This document shows, one piece after another, positions 16,488 to 24,990 of a stretch of 52,720 bases of DNA; the stretch's first letter is position 1; each line of letters starts with the position of its first letter. Location: positions 1 to 52,720 of the forward strand of contig PABA01000117.1 of NCBI GenBank assembly GCA_002699025.1, read 5' to 3'. Position numbers and translations under genes: made by a program. The DNA is from Sandaracinus sp. GTDB lineage: Bacteria; Myxococcota_A; Polyangia; Polyangiales; Houyiibacteriaceae. A model generated the notes under the pieces. The model saw nothing but the letters and a program-made list of their open reading frames with translations, had not been told where the DNA came from and ran no database searches.

Positions 16488-19400
16488 CTACCAGCCGCCG
16501 GGCGCGCGCAGCCGCGCGTAGGCCTCCGGCCGTGCGACGCCGTGGCTCCCGAGCCAGCTCGTCGCCGCCTCCCGGAGCGCCGCGCCTTCGTCCCCGCCGA
16601 GCAGCGCCCCGAGGTGGAGCTTCGCCCCCGCCGCGAAGCCGCCCATGTGCGCCGCCTCGAGGCTCGGGATCGCCTGCCGGAGGAGCCGCGCCGCGGCCGC
16701 TTCGTCGCCCTGCAGCTCGCGCGCGCCCGCTTCGTAGGCGTCGGCCACGCCCTGGTTGGCCGCCTGGGGCATGGCCTTCCGCGCCTTGGCGAGCTCGCGG
16801 AGCGCCTCGTCCACGAGCGCCCGCCGCCGCGCCCGGCTCTCCCGGGCGAAGGCGATGGCGCTCCGGGCGCGGAGCGTGTGCACCACGAAGCGCATGGTCG
16901 GCATGGTCGTCAGGAGCGAGCGCTTGAAGGCCGGCCCGTCCCGCTCCTGCCGCGCGTACGCCGCGCCGCCGCGGCCGGCGTAGATCTCGAGCTCGGTCTT
17001 GGCCTGCATCGCCATGTAGTGCTGGAGCTGGAAGGGCGGCTGCCCCCACTCGCCCATGGCCTCGTCGATGGCGCGCATGCCCTCGTCGGGCCGGTTCCCG
17101 GCGAGCGTCCGCGCCCAGCCGCCGCTCACGGTGATCGTCGTGCTCCCGTAGAGGTCGCTCCGCTCGCGGGCCTCGCGCAGCCAGCGCGGCGCGCGCTCCG
17201 CGAGCTCGCCGTAGCGGCCCTGGTTCCAGAGGCACATCGAGAGGATGTGGTGCGTCGTGCTCAGCTCCCAGGGCACCCCCTGGCAGCTCTCGCGGAAGAC
17301 CGCGTCCGCCCGCTCGGCGTTCGCGAAGGCCTCGGGGAAGCGGTAGTGGGCGAGCTGCGCGGCGGCCCAGCTCAGCGCCACGTAGGCCTCGAGGTAGGGG
17401 TCGCCGATCTCCCGCGCCTGCGTCTCGGCCCGGTGCAGGAGCCGCGCGCCCTTCTTCATCGGCGGCGCGTCCGTGCAGCCGCTCGTGGCGCCCTCCGTCG
17501 CCAGCGCCCGCACGTAGCGCTCCCGATCGCCGCCCACCTGCGCCAGCCGCAGCGCGCGCACCTGGAAGTCCGCGCCGCGGATGAAGTCCACCATGGCCAT
17601 GGTGGCGCTGATGGCCTGCGCGATGGCGAGCTGGTCGCGCACCCGGCTCGAGCGCGCCGGCCGTTTCATCTCCACGCCACCGACCGCCAGCCGCGCCCGG
17701 TGGTAGAGCATGGAGGCGAGCGCCGCGGGCCGGCTCCGGGGCATGCCGAGGCCCACCTCGTCGAGGATCGCTTCCGTCAGGTCCATGCCCGGCGCCATGC
17801 GGCCACTCTGCAGGTAGGTCTGCGCCGCGAGCACGCGGAGGCGCCGGGCCTCGTCGGGGGCGGCGTCTCGGCTGGCGCGCTCGTACTCGCGCGCGGCGTC
17901 GGCGCCCCGGCCGGCCTGGCGGAGGGCGTCGGCGAGCTTCACCCGGAGCGCGCGCTCGTCGGCGGGCGCCCGGCTCGGCTCGAGGCGGAGCGCGTCCGCG
18001 TAGTGCTCGGCCGCGCGGTGGAAGGCGAGGGCCTCGGCCGCGCGGTCGCCGGCGGCCAGGGCGTAGCGGGCCGCGCGCACCCGATCGCCGGCCTCGCGGA
18101 AGTGGAGCGCGAGCGCCTCGACGTCCCGGTCGCGGTGCTTCTCGAGGGCCAGGCCGATGCGCCGGTGCTGGAGCTCGCGCTCGCCCGGGCCGAGGGCCGC
18201 CATGGCGGCGGCGCGCACCCGATCGTGGAAGGGCTCGACGGTGGCCGTCTCGCCGCGCCGGGCCGTCCGGACGAAGCGCCCGACGCGGAGCGCCTTCACG
18301 ATCCGATCGAAGCTCTCGTCCAGCCCGCAGGCGTCGCGGAGGAGCTCCCGGTCGAGGGGGCGCGCGGCCACGCAGGAGGCGAAGAGGCAGCGCCGGGCCT
18401 CCGGAGGCAGCTGCTCGACCCGCTCCCGGAGCGCGGCGTCGAGGTCGATCCGGAGCGGTCCGCCGCGGAGGGCGGCGCGCTGCACGTGGCGCGCGAGCTC
18501 GGCGATGAAGAGCGGGTGTCCGCCGGCCTGCGCGGCGAGCTCGTCGGCGTCGAGGGCGCTCCCGCCGAGCTGGAGGATCTGCTCGGCCAGGTCGCGCGCC
18601 TCGCGTCCCCCGAGGCCGCCGAGGGCGATGCGCCGGTCCGCGCAGCGCTCCACGCAGGCGCGCACGTTCGGCGGACACTCGTCCTCGAGGGGGCGCGCCG
18701 TGGCCACGAAGAGGAGCGCGGGCGCGTCGGGCGGCTCGCGCAGCGCCTCGAGGAAGAGGAGGCTCTCGTCGTCGGCCCACTGGAGGTCGTCCACCGTGAG
18801 CACGAGCGGGACCCGATCGGCGAGGCGCGCGAAGAGCTCGATGAGCGCCTCGAAGGCGGCCTCGCGGAGCTGGAGCCCCTCGCGCGGCGGCCGGCGCGTG
18901 CGCGGCGCGAGGGCGATGGCGCGCACCTGGCCGAGCACCGGGAAGACGTGCTCGAGCAGCGCGGCCCGGCGCGGGAGGACGGCCTCGCACTGCTCGTCCG
19001 GGAGGCGCTCGAGGTACTTGGCGAGCGCGTCGACGATCCCGTCGAAGGCCTTGTAGGGGACGGTCTCGTGCTCGTAGCAGCGCCCGCGCAAGACCACGGC
19101 GTCGTCGTCCGCGAGGGAGCTCGCGAAGGCCTGCACGAGCGCGGACTTCCCGACGCCCGACTCGCCCTCGACGACGACGGATCGGAAGCCCTCCTGGCGC
19201 GACTCCCGGTAGGCGGCGCGGAGCACGTCCAGCTCGAGCTCCCGGCCGACGAAGTGCGGGTCCGGGGCCGGCGTCGAGGGCGGGGGCGTGCTCGAGCCGC
19301 GGCCGAGCCGGCGCCGCACCTGCTTCGCCGAGGGGCGCCGCTCGGGCTCGCGCCGGAGGAGCTCCTCGCAGAGCGCGTCCAGGTCGAAGGGCACGTCCGC

Positions 19401-20126
19401 GGCGAGGACGCGGGGAGGCGGGGGCTCCTCGCGCTGCTTGAGCGTGATGATCCGGAGCGGCGCGCCGGCGAAGGGGAGCGTCCCGGTGAGCGCCTCGAAG
19501 AGGAGCACGCCGAGCCCGTAGAGGTCGGCGGCCGGGCCGACCTGCTTCGAGTGCGCCTGCTCCGGGGCCATGTAGGCGGGGGTGCCGACGATCGCCGCGT
19601 CGGCCTCGCCGGCCGTGTCGACGACCAGGCCGAAGTCGAGGAGCACCACGCGCCCTTCGGGGGTGACGCGGACGTTCGAGGGCTTGAGGTCGCGGTGCAC
19701 GAGGCCGGCCTCGTGGAGCGCGGCGAGGGCCCCCGCGAGCTGCTTCAGCGCGTCCCGGAGCCGCGCCTCGTCGAAGCGGGCGGCGAGCGTCTCGGCGCTC
19801 GGGTCGAGGGGGCGCTCGGGGCAGACCCAGTCGAGGAGCTCGACCCCCTCGACGAGCTCCATGGTGAAGAACCACTCGCCCTCCTCCTCGAAGAGCTCGT
19901 GGAAGTGCACGACGTTCGGGTGCTGCAGATCCTGCAGCGCGCGGAACTCGGTCTTGAAGCGGAGCAGGGCGTCGGGCGCGACCCGGTGGAGCGTCTTGAG
20001 GGCGACGTCGGCGCTCCGGTGCACGTCGCGCGCGCGGTAGACCACGCCGAAGGCGCCCTTGCCGAGGCGCGTGCGGAGCTCGAAGCGATCGGAACCAGCG
20101 AAGCTCACGGCGAGACGCGGCAGCAT
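16488..20126 (-). CDS. Ser/Thr kinase fused to AAA ATPase and TPR region
   Basis: A 1212-residue multidomain regulator. Residues 15-280 are a Hanks kinase: glycine loop GKGAFGVVYRA, Lys in ALKTL, HRDLKPSN (about 142), DFGLVV (about 163), APEQ (about 185). From about 300 a STAND/AAA_16-type ATPase begins with FVGRELELDVL; its P-loop is GESGVGKSA (about 318) and the Walker B is LVLTVDDLQWADD (about 445). Residues 600-1200 are helical repeats of TPR type. No DNA-binding helix-turn-helix or cyclase domain follows, and there is no membrane segment. The layout is like PknK-type proteins and the kinase-ATPase giants common in myxobacteria. The ATG at 20126 starts just before the kinase fold; no ribosome site is obvious. 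Targets unknown. Confidence 0.88.
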   Translation of the reverse strand: MLPRLAVSFAGSDRFELRTRLGKGAFGVVYRARDVHRSADVALKTLHRVAPDALLRFKTEFRALQDLQHPNVVHFHELFEEEGEWFFTMELVEGVELLDWVCPERPLDPSAETLAARFDEARLRDALKQLAGALAALHEAGLVHRDLKPSNVRVTPEGRVVLLDFGLVVDTAGEADAAIVGTPAYMAPEQAHSKQVGPAADLYGLGVLLFEALTGTLPFAGAPLRIITLKQREEPPPPRVLAADVPFDLDALCEELLRREPERRPSAKQVRRRLGRGSSTPPPSTPAPDPHFVGRELELDVLRAAYRESRQEGFRSVVVEGESGVGKSALVQAFASSLADDDAVVLRGRCYEHETVPYKAFDGIVDALAKYLERLPDEQCEAVLPRRAALLEHVFPVLGQVRAIALAPRTRRPPREGLQLREAAFEALIELFARLADRVPLVLTVDDLQWADDESLLFLEALREPPDAPALLFVATARPLEDECPPNVRACVERCADRRIALGGLGGREARDLAEQILQLGGSALDADELAAQAGGHPLFIAELARHVQRAALRGGPLRIDLDAALRERVEQLPPEARRCLFASCVAARPLDRELLRDACGLDESFDRIVKALRVGRFVRTARRGETATVEPFHDRVRAAAMAALGPGERELQHRRIGLALEKHRDRDVEALALHFREAGDRVRAARYALAAGDRAAEALAFHRAAEHYADALRLEPSRAPADERALRVKLADALRQAGRGADAAREYERASRDAAPDEARRLRVLAAQTYLQSGRMAPGMDLTEAILDEVGLGMPRSRPAALASMLYHRARLAVGGVEMKRPARSSRVRDQLAIAQAISATMAMVDFIRGADFQVRALRLAQVGGDRERYVRALATEGATSGCTDAPPMKKGARLLHRAETQAREIGDPYLEAYVALSWAAAQLAHYRFPEAFANAERADAVFRESCQGVPWELSTTHHILSMCLWNQGRYGELAERAPRWLREARERSDLYGSTTITVSGGWARTLAGNRPDEGMRAIDEAMGEWGQPPFQLQHYMAMQAKTELEIYAGRGGAAYARQERDGPAFKRSLLTTMPTMRFVVHTLRARSAIAFARESRARRRALVDEALRELAKARKAMPQAANQGVADAYEAGARELQGDEAAAARLLRQAIPSLEAAHMGGFAAGAKLHLGALLGGDEGAALREAATSWLGSHGVARPEAYARLRAPGGW

Positions 20127-20318
20127 AGCCGCCGGCCGGCGCGATGGCCGCTTTTCGAGGATCGCCGGGCGCAGCGGGAGGCGCGGGGCCTGACGCCTCC
20201 CATGAACGGGGGTGAAGGCTTCGACCGGGCGCGGAATTCCCTCTTGCGGCGGGCGGAGCCGCGAGCCGAACCTCGGCGGCGAGCGGGGCGCCGGAGAGCG
20301 CTCCGGGAGGGAGCGCGC

Positions 20319-22244
20319 GTGACGATCGAGAAGGGTTCCGACGGCTACTACCACCCCGCGAGCGAGGCCGAGCTGGTCGAGCTCATCCAGCTCGCCAACG
20401 GCACGACCGATGGCACCGAGCGCACCTTGCGCGTCCGGGGCTCGGGCCACTCCGTGACCGGGGCCATCGGCGTCGGCGGGGGCGACGGCGGGCGGTGCGC
20501 GCCCACGCCCCCGGGCGACGGTGTGATCGGCGTGATGCTCGACCGCTACCGGGAGATCCTCTCCTTCGAGCCGGACCCGGACGTGCCCGGCCACATGCGC
20601 GTCACCGTGCAGGGCGGCATCCACCTCGGCGCCGACCCCTACGACCCGACGGGCACGGCGACCTGGGAGTCGAGCCTCGACTGGTTCCTCCAGGAGAAGG
20701 GCTACGCCCTCGGCGACCTCGGCGGCATCACGCATCAGACCGTCAGCGGCTTCCTCCTGACGGGGAGCAGCGGCGGCTCGCTGATGCACTCCATCGACGA
20801 TCAGATCGTCGGCATGCGCGTGCTCGACGGCGAGGGGAACGCGCACGACCTCGGCCCGGACGACGACGCCTTCTGGGCCGTGGGCGTCTCCATGGGGCTG
20901 CTCGGCGTGGTCTCGACCGTGACCTTCCGGGTGATGCCGACCTTCGATCTCTTCGGCGATCAGGTCACGGTCGAGACCGACGACCCGGACGCGCCGGTCG
21001 CGATGTTCGCTCCGGACGACGATCCGAAGAGCCTGGCGAGCTTCCTCGCGGAGACGCCCTACACGCGGCTCATGTGGTGGCCGCAGCACGACTTCGGGCG
21101 CGTGCAGATCTGGCGCGCCGGGCGCCTCGAGCCGATGCCGAGCTTCCCGCGGCAGAGCTACGAGGAGCTCGGGCGGGCGCCGCAGCTCGCGTCGCTCGCG
21201 GGCTCGCTGATCTATACGCTGGTGGGCAACCTCGCGGACGTCTCGGCCGTGCCCGACGTGCTCGATCGGGGCTGGTACGCCTACCTCGAGCGCTTCCTCG
21301 AGGGGGAGCCGGACCCGAACGTCTGCCCCTGCCTCGACGGGGAGGCGGGCGAGCGCGCGAGCGGGCGGAGCGCGGCGAACGAGCAGCTCGGCCGGACGAA
21401 GGAGGCGCTCCTCCACCACGTGGCCGAGCGGATGATCGCGCACCTCCGGGCGAAGGGCGTGGCCGACGCGGCGCCGCCGAGCGAGCTCGAGGACTTCGCG
21501 AAGGCGGTGGAGGAGAAGCTCGGCGCGACGGCGCACCCGGCGGCCGCGCTCGAGGGGGCCGGGCATCCGATCTGGGATCGCTTCGTGAAGGCCTTCGTGC
21601 GCTTCCTCGAGGTCGTCATGGAGAAGGGCTTCGACACGAAGCTCGCGCAGCTCCTCGCGGACGGGCTGGCGCTGGCGCTGCCCTACGCGATCGGCGCGGT
21701 GCTCGGCGTCTTCGTCGGGCTCGACGCGAAGGGGCAGAAGTTCTGGGACAGCTGGCGCTGCGCGCTGCCCATGGACAACCAGATGGACGACACGCTCTGG
21801 CCGACCGAGTTCACCGAGCTCTGGGTGCCCGTCGAGAAGACGGCCGACGTGATGAACGCGCTGAAGACGTACTACGCGGGCGACGGGACGGCGAAGGGGG
21901 CCTACGAGCGGACCGGGGCGTTCAGCTGCGAGGTGTACGGGGCGAAGACGAGCCGGTTCTGGATGAGCCCGAGCTACGGCGCGGACGTGGTGCGCATCGA
22001 CGTGTTCTGGTTCGCCGGGAACGCCGGGACGCCGGAGGACTTTTACGCGGGGTTCTGGGATCTGCTGAAGCCCTTCGGCTTCCGGCCCCACTGGGGCAAG
22101 TGGCTCCCGGACGCGAGCGACGAGTGGGCCGCCTACTACCGGGAGCAGCTCCCGAAGCTCGAGGCCTTTTTGGCGCTCCGCGCGAAGATGGACCCGAAGG
22201 GAATCTTCGCGACCGACTACTGGCGCCAGCACCTCCGCTTCTGA
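20319..22244 (+). CDS. FAD-linked oxidase, aldonolactone oxidase type
   Basis: A 641-residue flavoprotein of the VAO/PCMH family. The FAD domain shows RGSGHS near residue 40, where His often carries FAD covalently in sugar-lactone oxidases, and a glycine-rich GGITHQTVSGFLLTGSSGGS. The C-terminus has the ALO-type ending: HWGKWLP and MDPKGIFATDYWRQHL. Between them, residues about 300-475 are an insertion with a CPC motif and a hydrophobic helix (LALALPYAIGAVLGVFVGL), not usual in the family. The GTG at 20319 has GGGAGGGAG upstream and begins the domain correctly; an in-frame ATG at 20202 would add 39 Arg-rich residues with no ribosome site. It likely oxidises a sugar or sugar lactone with O2 or a dye-like acceptor. 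Confidence 0.82.
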   Translation: MTIEKGSDGYYHPASEAELVELIQLANGTTDGTERTLRVRGSGHSVTGAIGVGGGDGGRCAPTPPGDGVIGVMLDRYREILSFEPDPDVPGHMRVTVQGGIHLGADPYDPTGTATWESSLDWFLQEKGYALGDLGGITHQTVSGFLLTGSSGGSLMHSIDDQIVGMRVLDGEGNAHDLGPDDDAFWAVGVSMGLLGVVSTVTFRVMPTFDLFGDQVTVETDDPDAPVAMFAPDDDPKSLASFLAETPYTRLMWWPQHDFGRVQIWRAGRLEPMPSFPRQSYEELGRAPQLASLAGSLIYTLVGNLADVSAVPDVLDRGWYAYLERFLEGEPDPNVCPCLDGEAGERASGRSAANEQLGRTKEALLHHVAERMIAHLRAKGVADAAPPSELEDFAKAVEEKLGATAHPAAALEGAGHPIWDRFVKAFVRFLEVVMEKGFDTKLAQLLADGLALALPYAIGAVLGVFVGLDAKGQKFWDSWRCALPMDNQMDDTLWPTEFTELWVPVEKTADVMNALKTYYAGDGTAKGAYERTGAFSCEVYGAKTSRFWMSPSYGADVVRIDVFWFAGNAGTPEDFYAGFWDLLKPFGFRPHWGKWLPDASDEWAAYYREQLPKLEAFLALRAKMDPKGIFATDYWRQHLRF

Positions 22245-22257
22245 GCTCGGCTCCGGA

Positions 22258-22274
22258 CGGCGGCTGCGCCGCCG
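22258..22274. terminator. GC-rich hairpin after the oxidase gene
   Basis: CGGCGGC-TGC-GCCGCCG forms a perfect 7-bp stem with a 3-nt loop, 14 nt after the oxidase stop. No T-run follows. Confidence 0.45.
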
Positions 22275-22496
22275 CCCGGCGCCGAGAGGGGGGCGGGCCG
22301 GGCGGTGGGGGGAGCGGGGGGTGTGGGCTCACGCCGGGGGGCTCGGTGCTGTCTGGGCGATGGGTCGGCGGCTGGGGCGAGTGGCGGAGCGGGGGGGTGG
22401 GCTCATACGGGGGCGCTGCGGTGCTGGCGGTGGGATGGGGGTCGGGGAACCGAGGGCGAGTTGGATCACGCGGGCCGGACGTGGTGCTCGTGCGAC

Positions 22497-22660
22497 GTCC
22501 TCGTGCACGTGCTCGAGAGGACGAAGGCGCGCGGAGGCGTCGGATGAGCCAGTGACCCGCTCGAGCTGTCCCGATGGTCGCGAGGCTGCGCATGTGAGCT
22601 GCTCGGAGAAGGGCCGTCGAGGACGAGGACGAGCACGTGCACGAGCACGTGCACGAGGAC
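22497..22660. repeat. 19-bp exact inverted repeat spanning 164 bp
   Basis: GTCCTCGTGCACGTGCTCG (22497-22515) and its exact reverse complement (22642-22660) enclose 126 nt. A further copy of the GAGCACGTGCAC core sits beside the right arm, so part of the match comes from local simple sequence. Confidence 0.6.
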
Positions 22661-22840
22661 GCTCGGGGCGTGCGTGAGGTGCCGCCGACTCGCAGACGCC
22701 TGGGGACGAGAGAACGACTCGTTCTGACGAGAGCCGGAGACGAGCTCGAGTTCCCCGACCCCCGGCGTCACCCCACCGCGGAGCGACACCGCGCGAGCGA
22801 TCGCCGCCGCCCCCCGAAGCGCCGGGCATCTCCCCCGGCC

Positions 22841-22940
22841 CCCCGCGCGACGGCGGCGCCGCGTCAGCGGCATCGACGCAGCGCGACGCCCCCCGCGCGA
22901 CGGCGGCGCCGCGTCAGCGGCGTCGACGCAGCGCGACGAG
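22841..22940. repeat. 50-bp duplication of the DUF2330 gene's 3' end
   Basis: Copies at 22841-22890 and 22891-22940 differ at one internal base and at their last two. The right copy contains the last codons and stop of the gene read leftward from 24611. The left copy is a non-coding echo in which the same frame would read ALRRCR and then stop. Confidence 0.85.
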
Positions 22941-24611
22941 CCCGAGCAGCGCGAGGGCGAAGCCGAGGCCCGCGCCCGTGCCGCCGGCGCTGCAGCCGCC
23001 GCCGCCGCTCACGCCCGCGTCGAGGGGCGGCGCGAGCGTGGGCGTGAAGTCCGCGTTGATCTCCGCGAGCGACTCCTGGATGGTCGGTCCCCGGTCCTCG
23101 ACGACCTCGGGCTCGCCGGCCGCGTCGGCCTGCTCGATGCGCCGCGCCGCGGGCACCTCGCCGAAGGAGATGGGCCAGGTGCGTCCCTCGCCGACGATGC
23201 GGTCCCCGTTCGGCGTCTCGATGGTCCAGCTCGCGTCGGCCTGCGTGCGGTCCGGCCGGCAGTGGATGATCTGGTCGGCGACGTGCTGGTTCGAGTGCGG
23301 GCCGAGGTCCCGGTTGAACCCGAAGATCGGGTCCATGGTCATCTCCTCGGCGCTCATGGTCGTGTACATGCGCGTGATCCAATCGGCGCGCTCCATGAGC
23401 TCCTGCGTCGCGCGCATGGGCGCGAGCACGTTCTCCTCCATGCTCTCGAAGAAGACCTCGCGCTCGAAGCCCGGGATCTCCTCGTCGCGCCAGTCGTAGT
23501 AGCAGCCGGGGCAGCCGAGGAAGGTCTCCAGCTCGAGGCCCTCGGGGACCGGCACCGCCGCCGTCACGGCTTCGCGGATGCCGTCCCAGCCGCGGAACTG
23601 GTTGAGGATCTGGGTGAGCACCTGGCCGTCGCCGACGCCCTCGAAGTCCGCGAGCCGAAGCTCCTCCCACTCGTTGAAGAGCGGCTGCGTGAGCACGGTG
23701 TCGCGCGGCCCGGCGTGCTCGGTCACGAAGCCCTGGCCGCCGGACTCGTCGGCGGCGGCGGTGACGACGGCGTCGTAGTTCGAGCCCGGGTTGAACCAGT
23801 TGATGAGCGCCTGGTTCAGCACGAGGTGCCGGTAGTTCATGGGCACGGCGCGGGACTCGCCGAGGACCCAGACCATCACGCCCATGTCGCGCTCGGCGGC
23901 GACGGCCGTCGGGCGGATCGGGATCATCGGGCTGCCCATCTCGTAGGTGAGCACGATGGGGCGGATGCTCCCGGTGCTCGAGCCCTTGGTCAGCCGGAAG
24001 GCGATGAGGTTCATGCCCGAGGCGAGGTAGGGGCCGAGCGTGTCGCGGCCCATGTCGCTCACGTCGTAGCCCTCGGCCGTGAGCCACTCGACGGCCGCGT
24101 CGCCCGGGTTCTCGAGCTCCGGGTTCAGGGCGATCGTCACGTAGTCGTAGGGGCCCACCGAGCCGCCGTCGACGACGCTGACCGGCGGCGCGGCGCCCGC
24201 GTCGGCGGCCGCCCCCGCGTCGACCGCGCCGGCGCTGTCCTCGGCCGAGCTCGGGCCGCCGCGGAAGTCCGAGGCGCAGCTGCCCTCGATGATCCGGTTC
24301 AGCTGGTAGGTCGGGTTCGTCTGCTGCTGCAGCCGCTGGAAGGCCACGTTCGAGGAGACGCCGACGTCGGGCGCGCCGGAGACCGGCAGCACCCAGGCGA
24401 AGCGCTCGGAGGGGCCCGAGTAGAGGATCTGGATGACGGCCGCGACCGTCCCGTCCCCGTTGTCGGAGAAGATGATGCGCTCGGCTTGCTGGTTCACCGG
24501 CGCGCTCTGGGAGCAGAAGAAGCCCCCACAGGCGGCGGCCGGGGCGGGCTGCAGCAGGCTGGCGCAGGCGGCGAGGAGGCCGGCGGTCAGGATCGAGGTC
24601 GTGCGGTTCAT
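22914..24611 (-). CDS. DUF2330 surface protein with MYXO-CTERM-like tail
   Basis: A 565-residue exported protein. The signal peptide is residues 1-28 (MNRTTSILTAGLLAACASLL..., probable cut after PAAA). Next comes the Cys-rich start CGGFFC and a body typical of DUF2330: SERFAWVLPVSGAPDVGVSS, LIAFRLTKG and MNYRHLVLNQALINWFNPG. A Pro/Asp/Ala linker leads to GGGGCSAGGTGAG, a hydrophobic helix (LGFALALLGLVAL) and RRRR. Cys-Gly region, helix and Arg cluster in that order are the layout of the MYXO-CTERM sorting signal, known to be processed by a myxosortase and linked to surface anchoring. The protein's biochemical role is unknown. The last codons are part of a 50-bp duplication. GGAG precedes the ATG. 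Confidence 0.87.
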   Translation of the reverse strand: MNRTTSILTAGLLAACASLLQPAPAAACGGFFCSQSAPVNQQAERIIFSDNGDGTVAAVIQILYSGPSERFAWVLPVSGAPDVGVSSNVAFQRLQQQTNPTYQLNRIIEGSCASDFRGGPSSAEDSAGAVDAGAAADAGAAPPVSVVDGGSVGPYDYVTIALNPELENPGDAAVEWLTAEGYDVSDMGRDTLGPYLASGMNLIAFRLTKGSSTGSIRPIVLTYEMGSPMIPIRPTAVAAERDMGVMVWVLGESRAVPMNYRHLVLNQALINWFNPGSNYDAVVTAAADESGGQGFVTEHAGPRDTVLTQPLFNEWEELRLADFEGVGDGQVLTQILNQFRGWDGIREAVTAAVPVPEGLELETFLGCPGCYYDWRDEEIPGFEREVFFESMEENVLAPMRATQELMERADWITRMYTTMSAEEMTMDPIFGFNRDLGPHSNQHVADQIIHCRPDRTQADASWTIETPNGDRIVGEGRTWPISFGEVPAARRIEQADAAGEPEVVEDRGPTIQESLAEINADFTPTLAPPLDAGVSGGGGCSAGGTGAGLGFALALLGLVALRRRR

Positions 24612-24734
24612 CGAAGCTCCAGTGTTTCCATCGCGGGGTGCGCCGTCACGTCACGATCGCGGGCATCTGGCACGGATCGGCGCGGGAGCACCCCCACCGG
24701 GAAGAGAGGGAGCAAGATGCGTGCGCAGCCCGAG

Positions 24735-24818
24735 TCGACGCCAGAGACCCCGCGCGGGGCCTCTGGCGTCGAGGGGTCGGGGTTCCGTCGCCTTTGGCGA
24801 CGACCGGCCTTCGGCCGG
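24735..24818. other. Cluster of three perfect or near-perfect hairpins
   Basis: First, a 38-nt near-palindrome (24735-24772; 18 of 19 pairs, single A/C mismatch). Then CGTCGCC-TTT-GGCGACG (24786-24802). Then CCGGCC-TTC-GGCCGG (24804-24818). They sit about 120-205 nt upstream of the DUF2330 start, on its 5' side. They could be terminators of the upstream gene or a structured leader. Confidence 0.65.
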
Positions 24819-24990
24819 GGGGATCGGGGAACTGGGGCGTGGTGAACGAGTGGGAGGCTCGTCTCGCTCGGGTCGCGCGCCGGCCGGCCTCGCGGCGGGG
24901 CCCGAGCGCAAGCGGCAGCGGAAGCCCCAGCGGAAGCGAGAGCGGCAGCCCAAGCCCAGGGGCGCCCAAGCCGAAGGGCCAGAAGGGGGA

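Larger units (their letters stand above)
22245..22913. other. Convergent spacer, 669 bp
   Basis: Non-coding region between convergent genes. It contains a terminator-like hairpin at its left end, long G-rich runs (22281-22400), a 19-bp exact inverted repeat (22497-22515 with 22642-22660) and a 50-bp duplication at its right end. Several open frames cross it, but they are low-complexity Arg/Gly/Pro readings without a fold or ribosome site. I see no gene. Confidence 0.7.

Noticed and set aside
16542-20201. Long plus-strand reading frame in phase with the oxidase gene
   Set aside because: It is the antisense of the kinase-ATPase gene. The oxidase family N-terminus begins only at about 20319.
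22640-23047. Small plus-strand gene near the end of the DUF2330 gene
   Set aside because: Basic low-complexity product overlapping a 50-bp duplication and the 3' end of a well-supported gene on the other strand.
24668-24690. Sigma-54-type promoter (TGGCACG) near the DUF2330 gene
   Set aside because: The second half (TTGC/TTGCA) is missing, and the orientation faces away from the gene.
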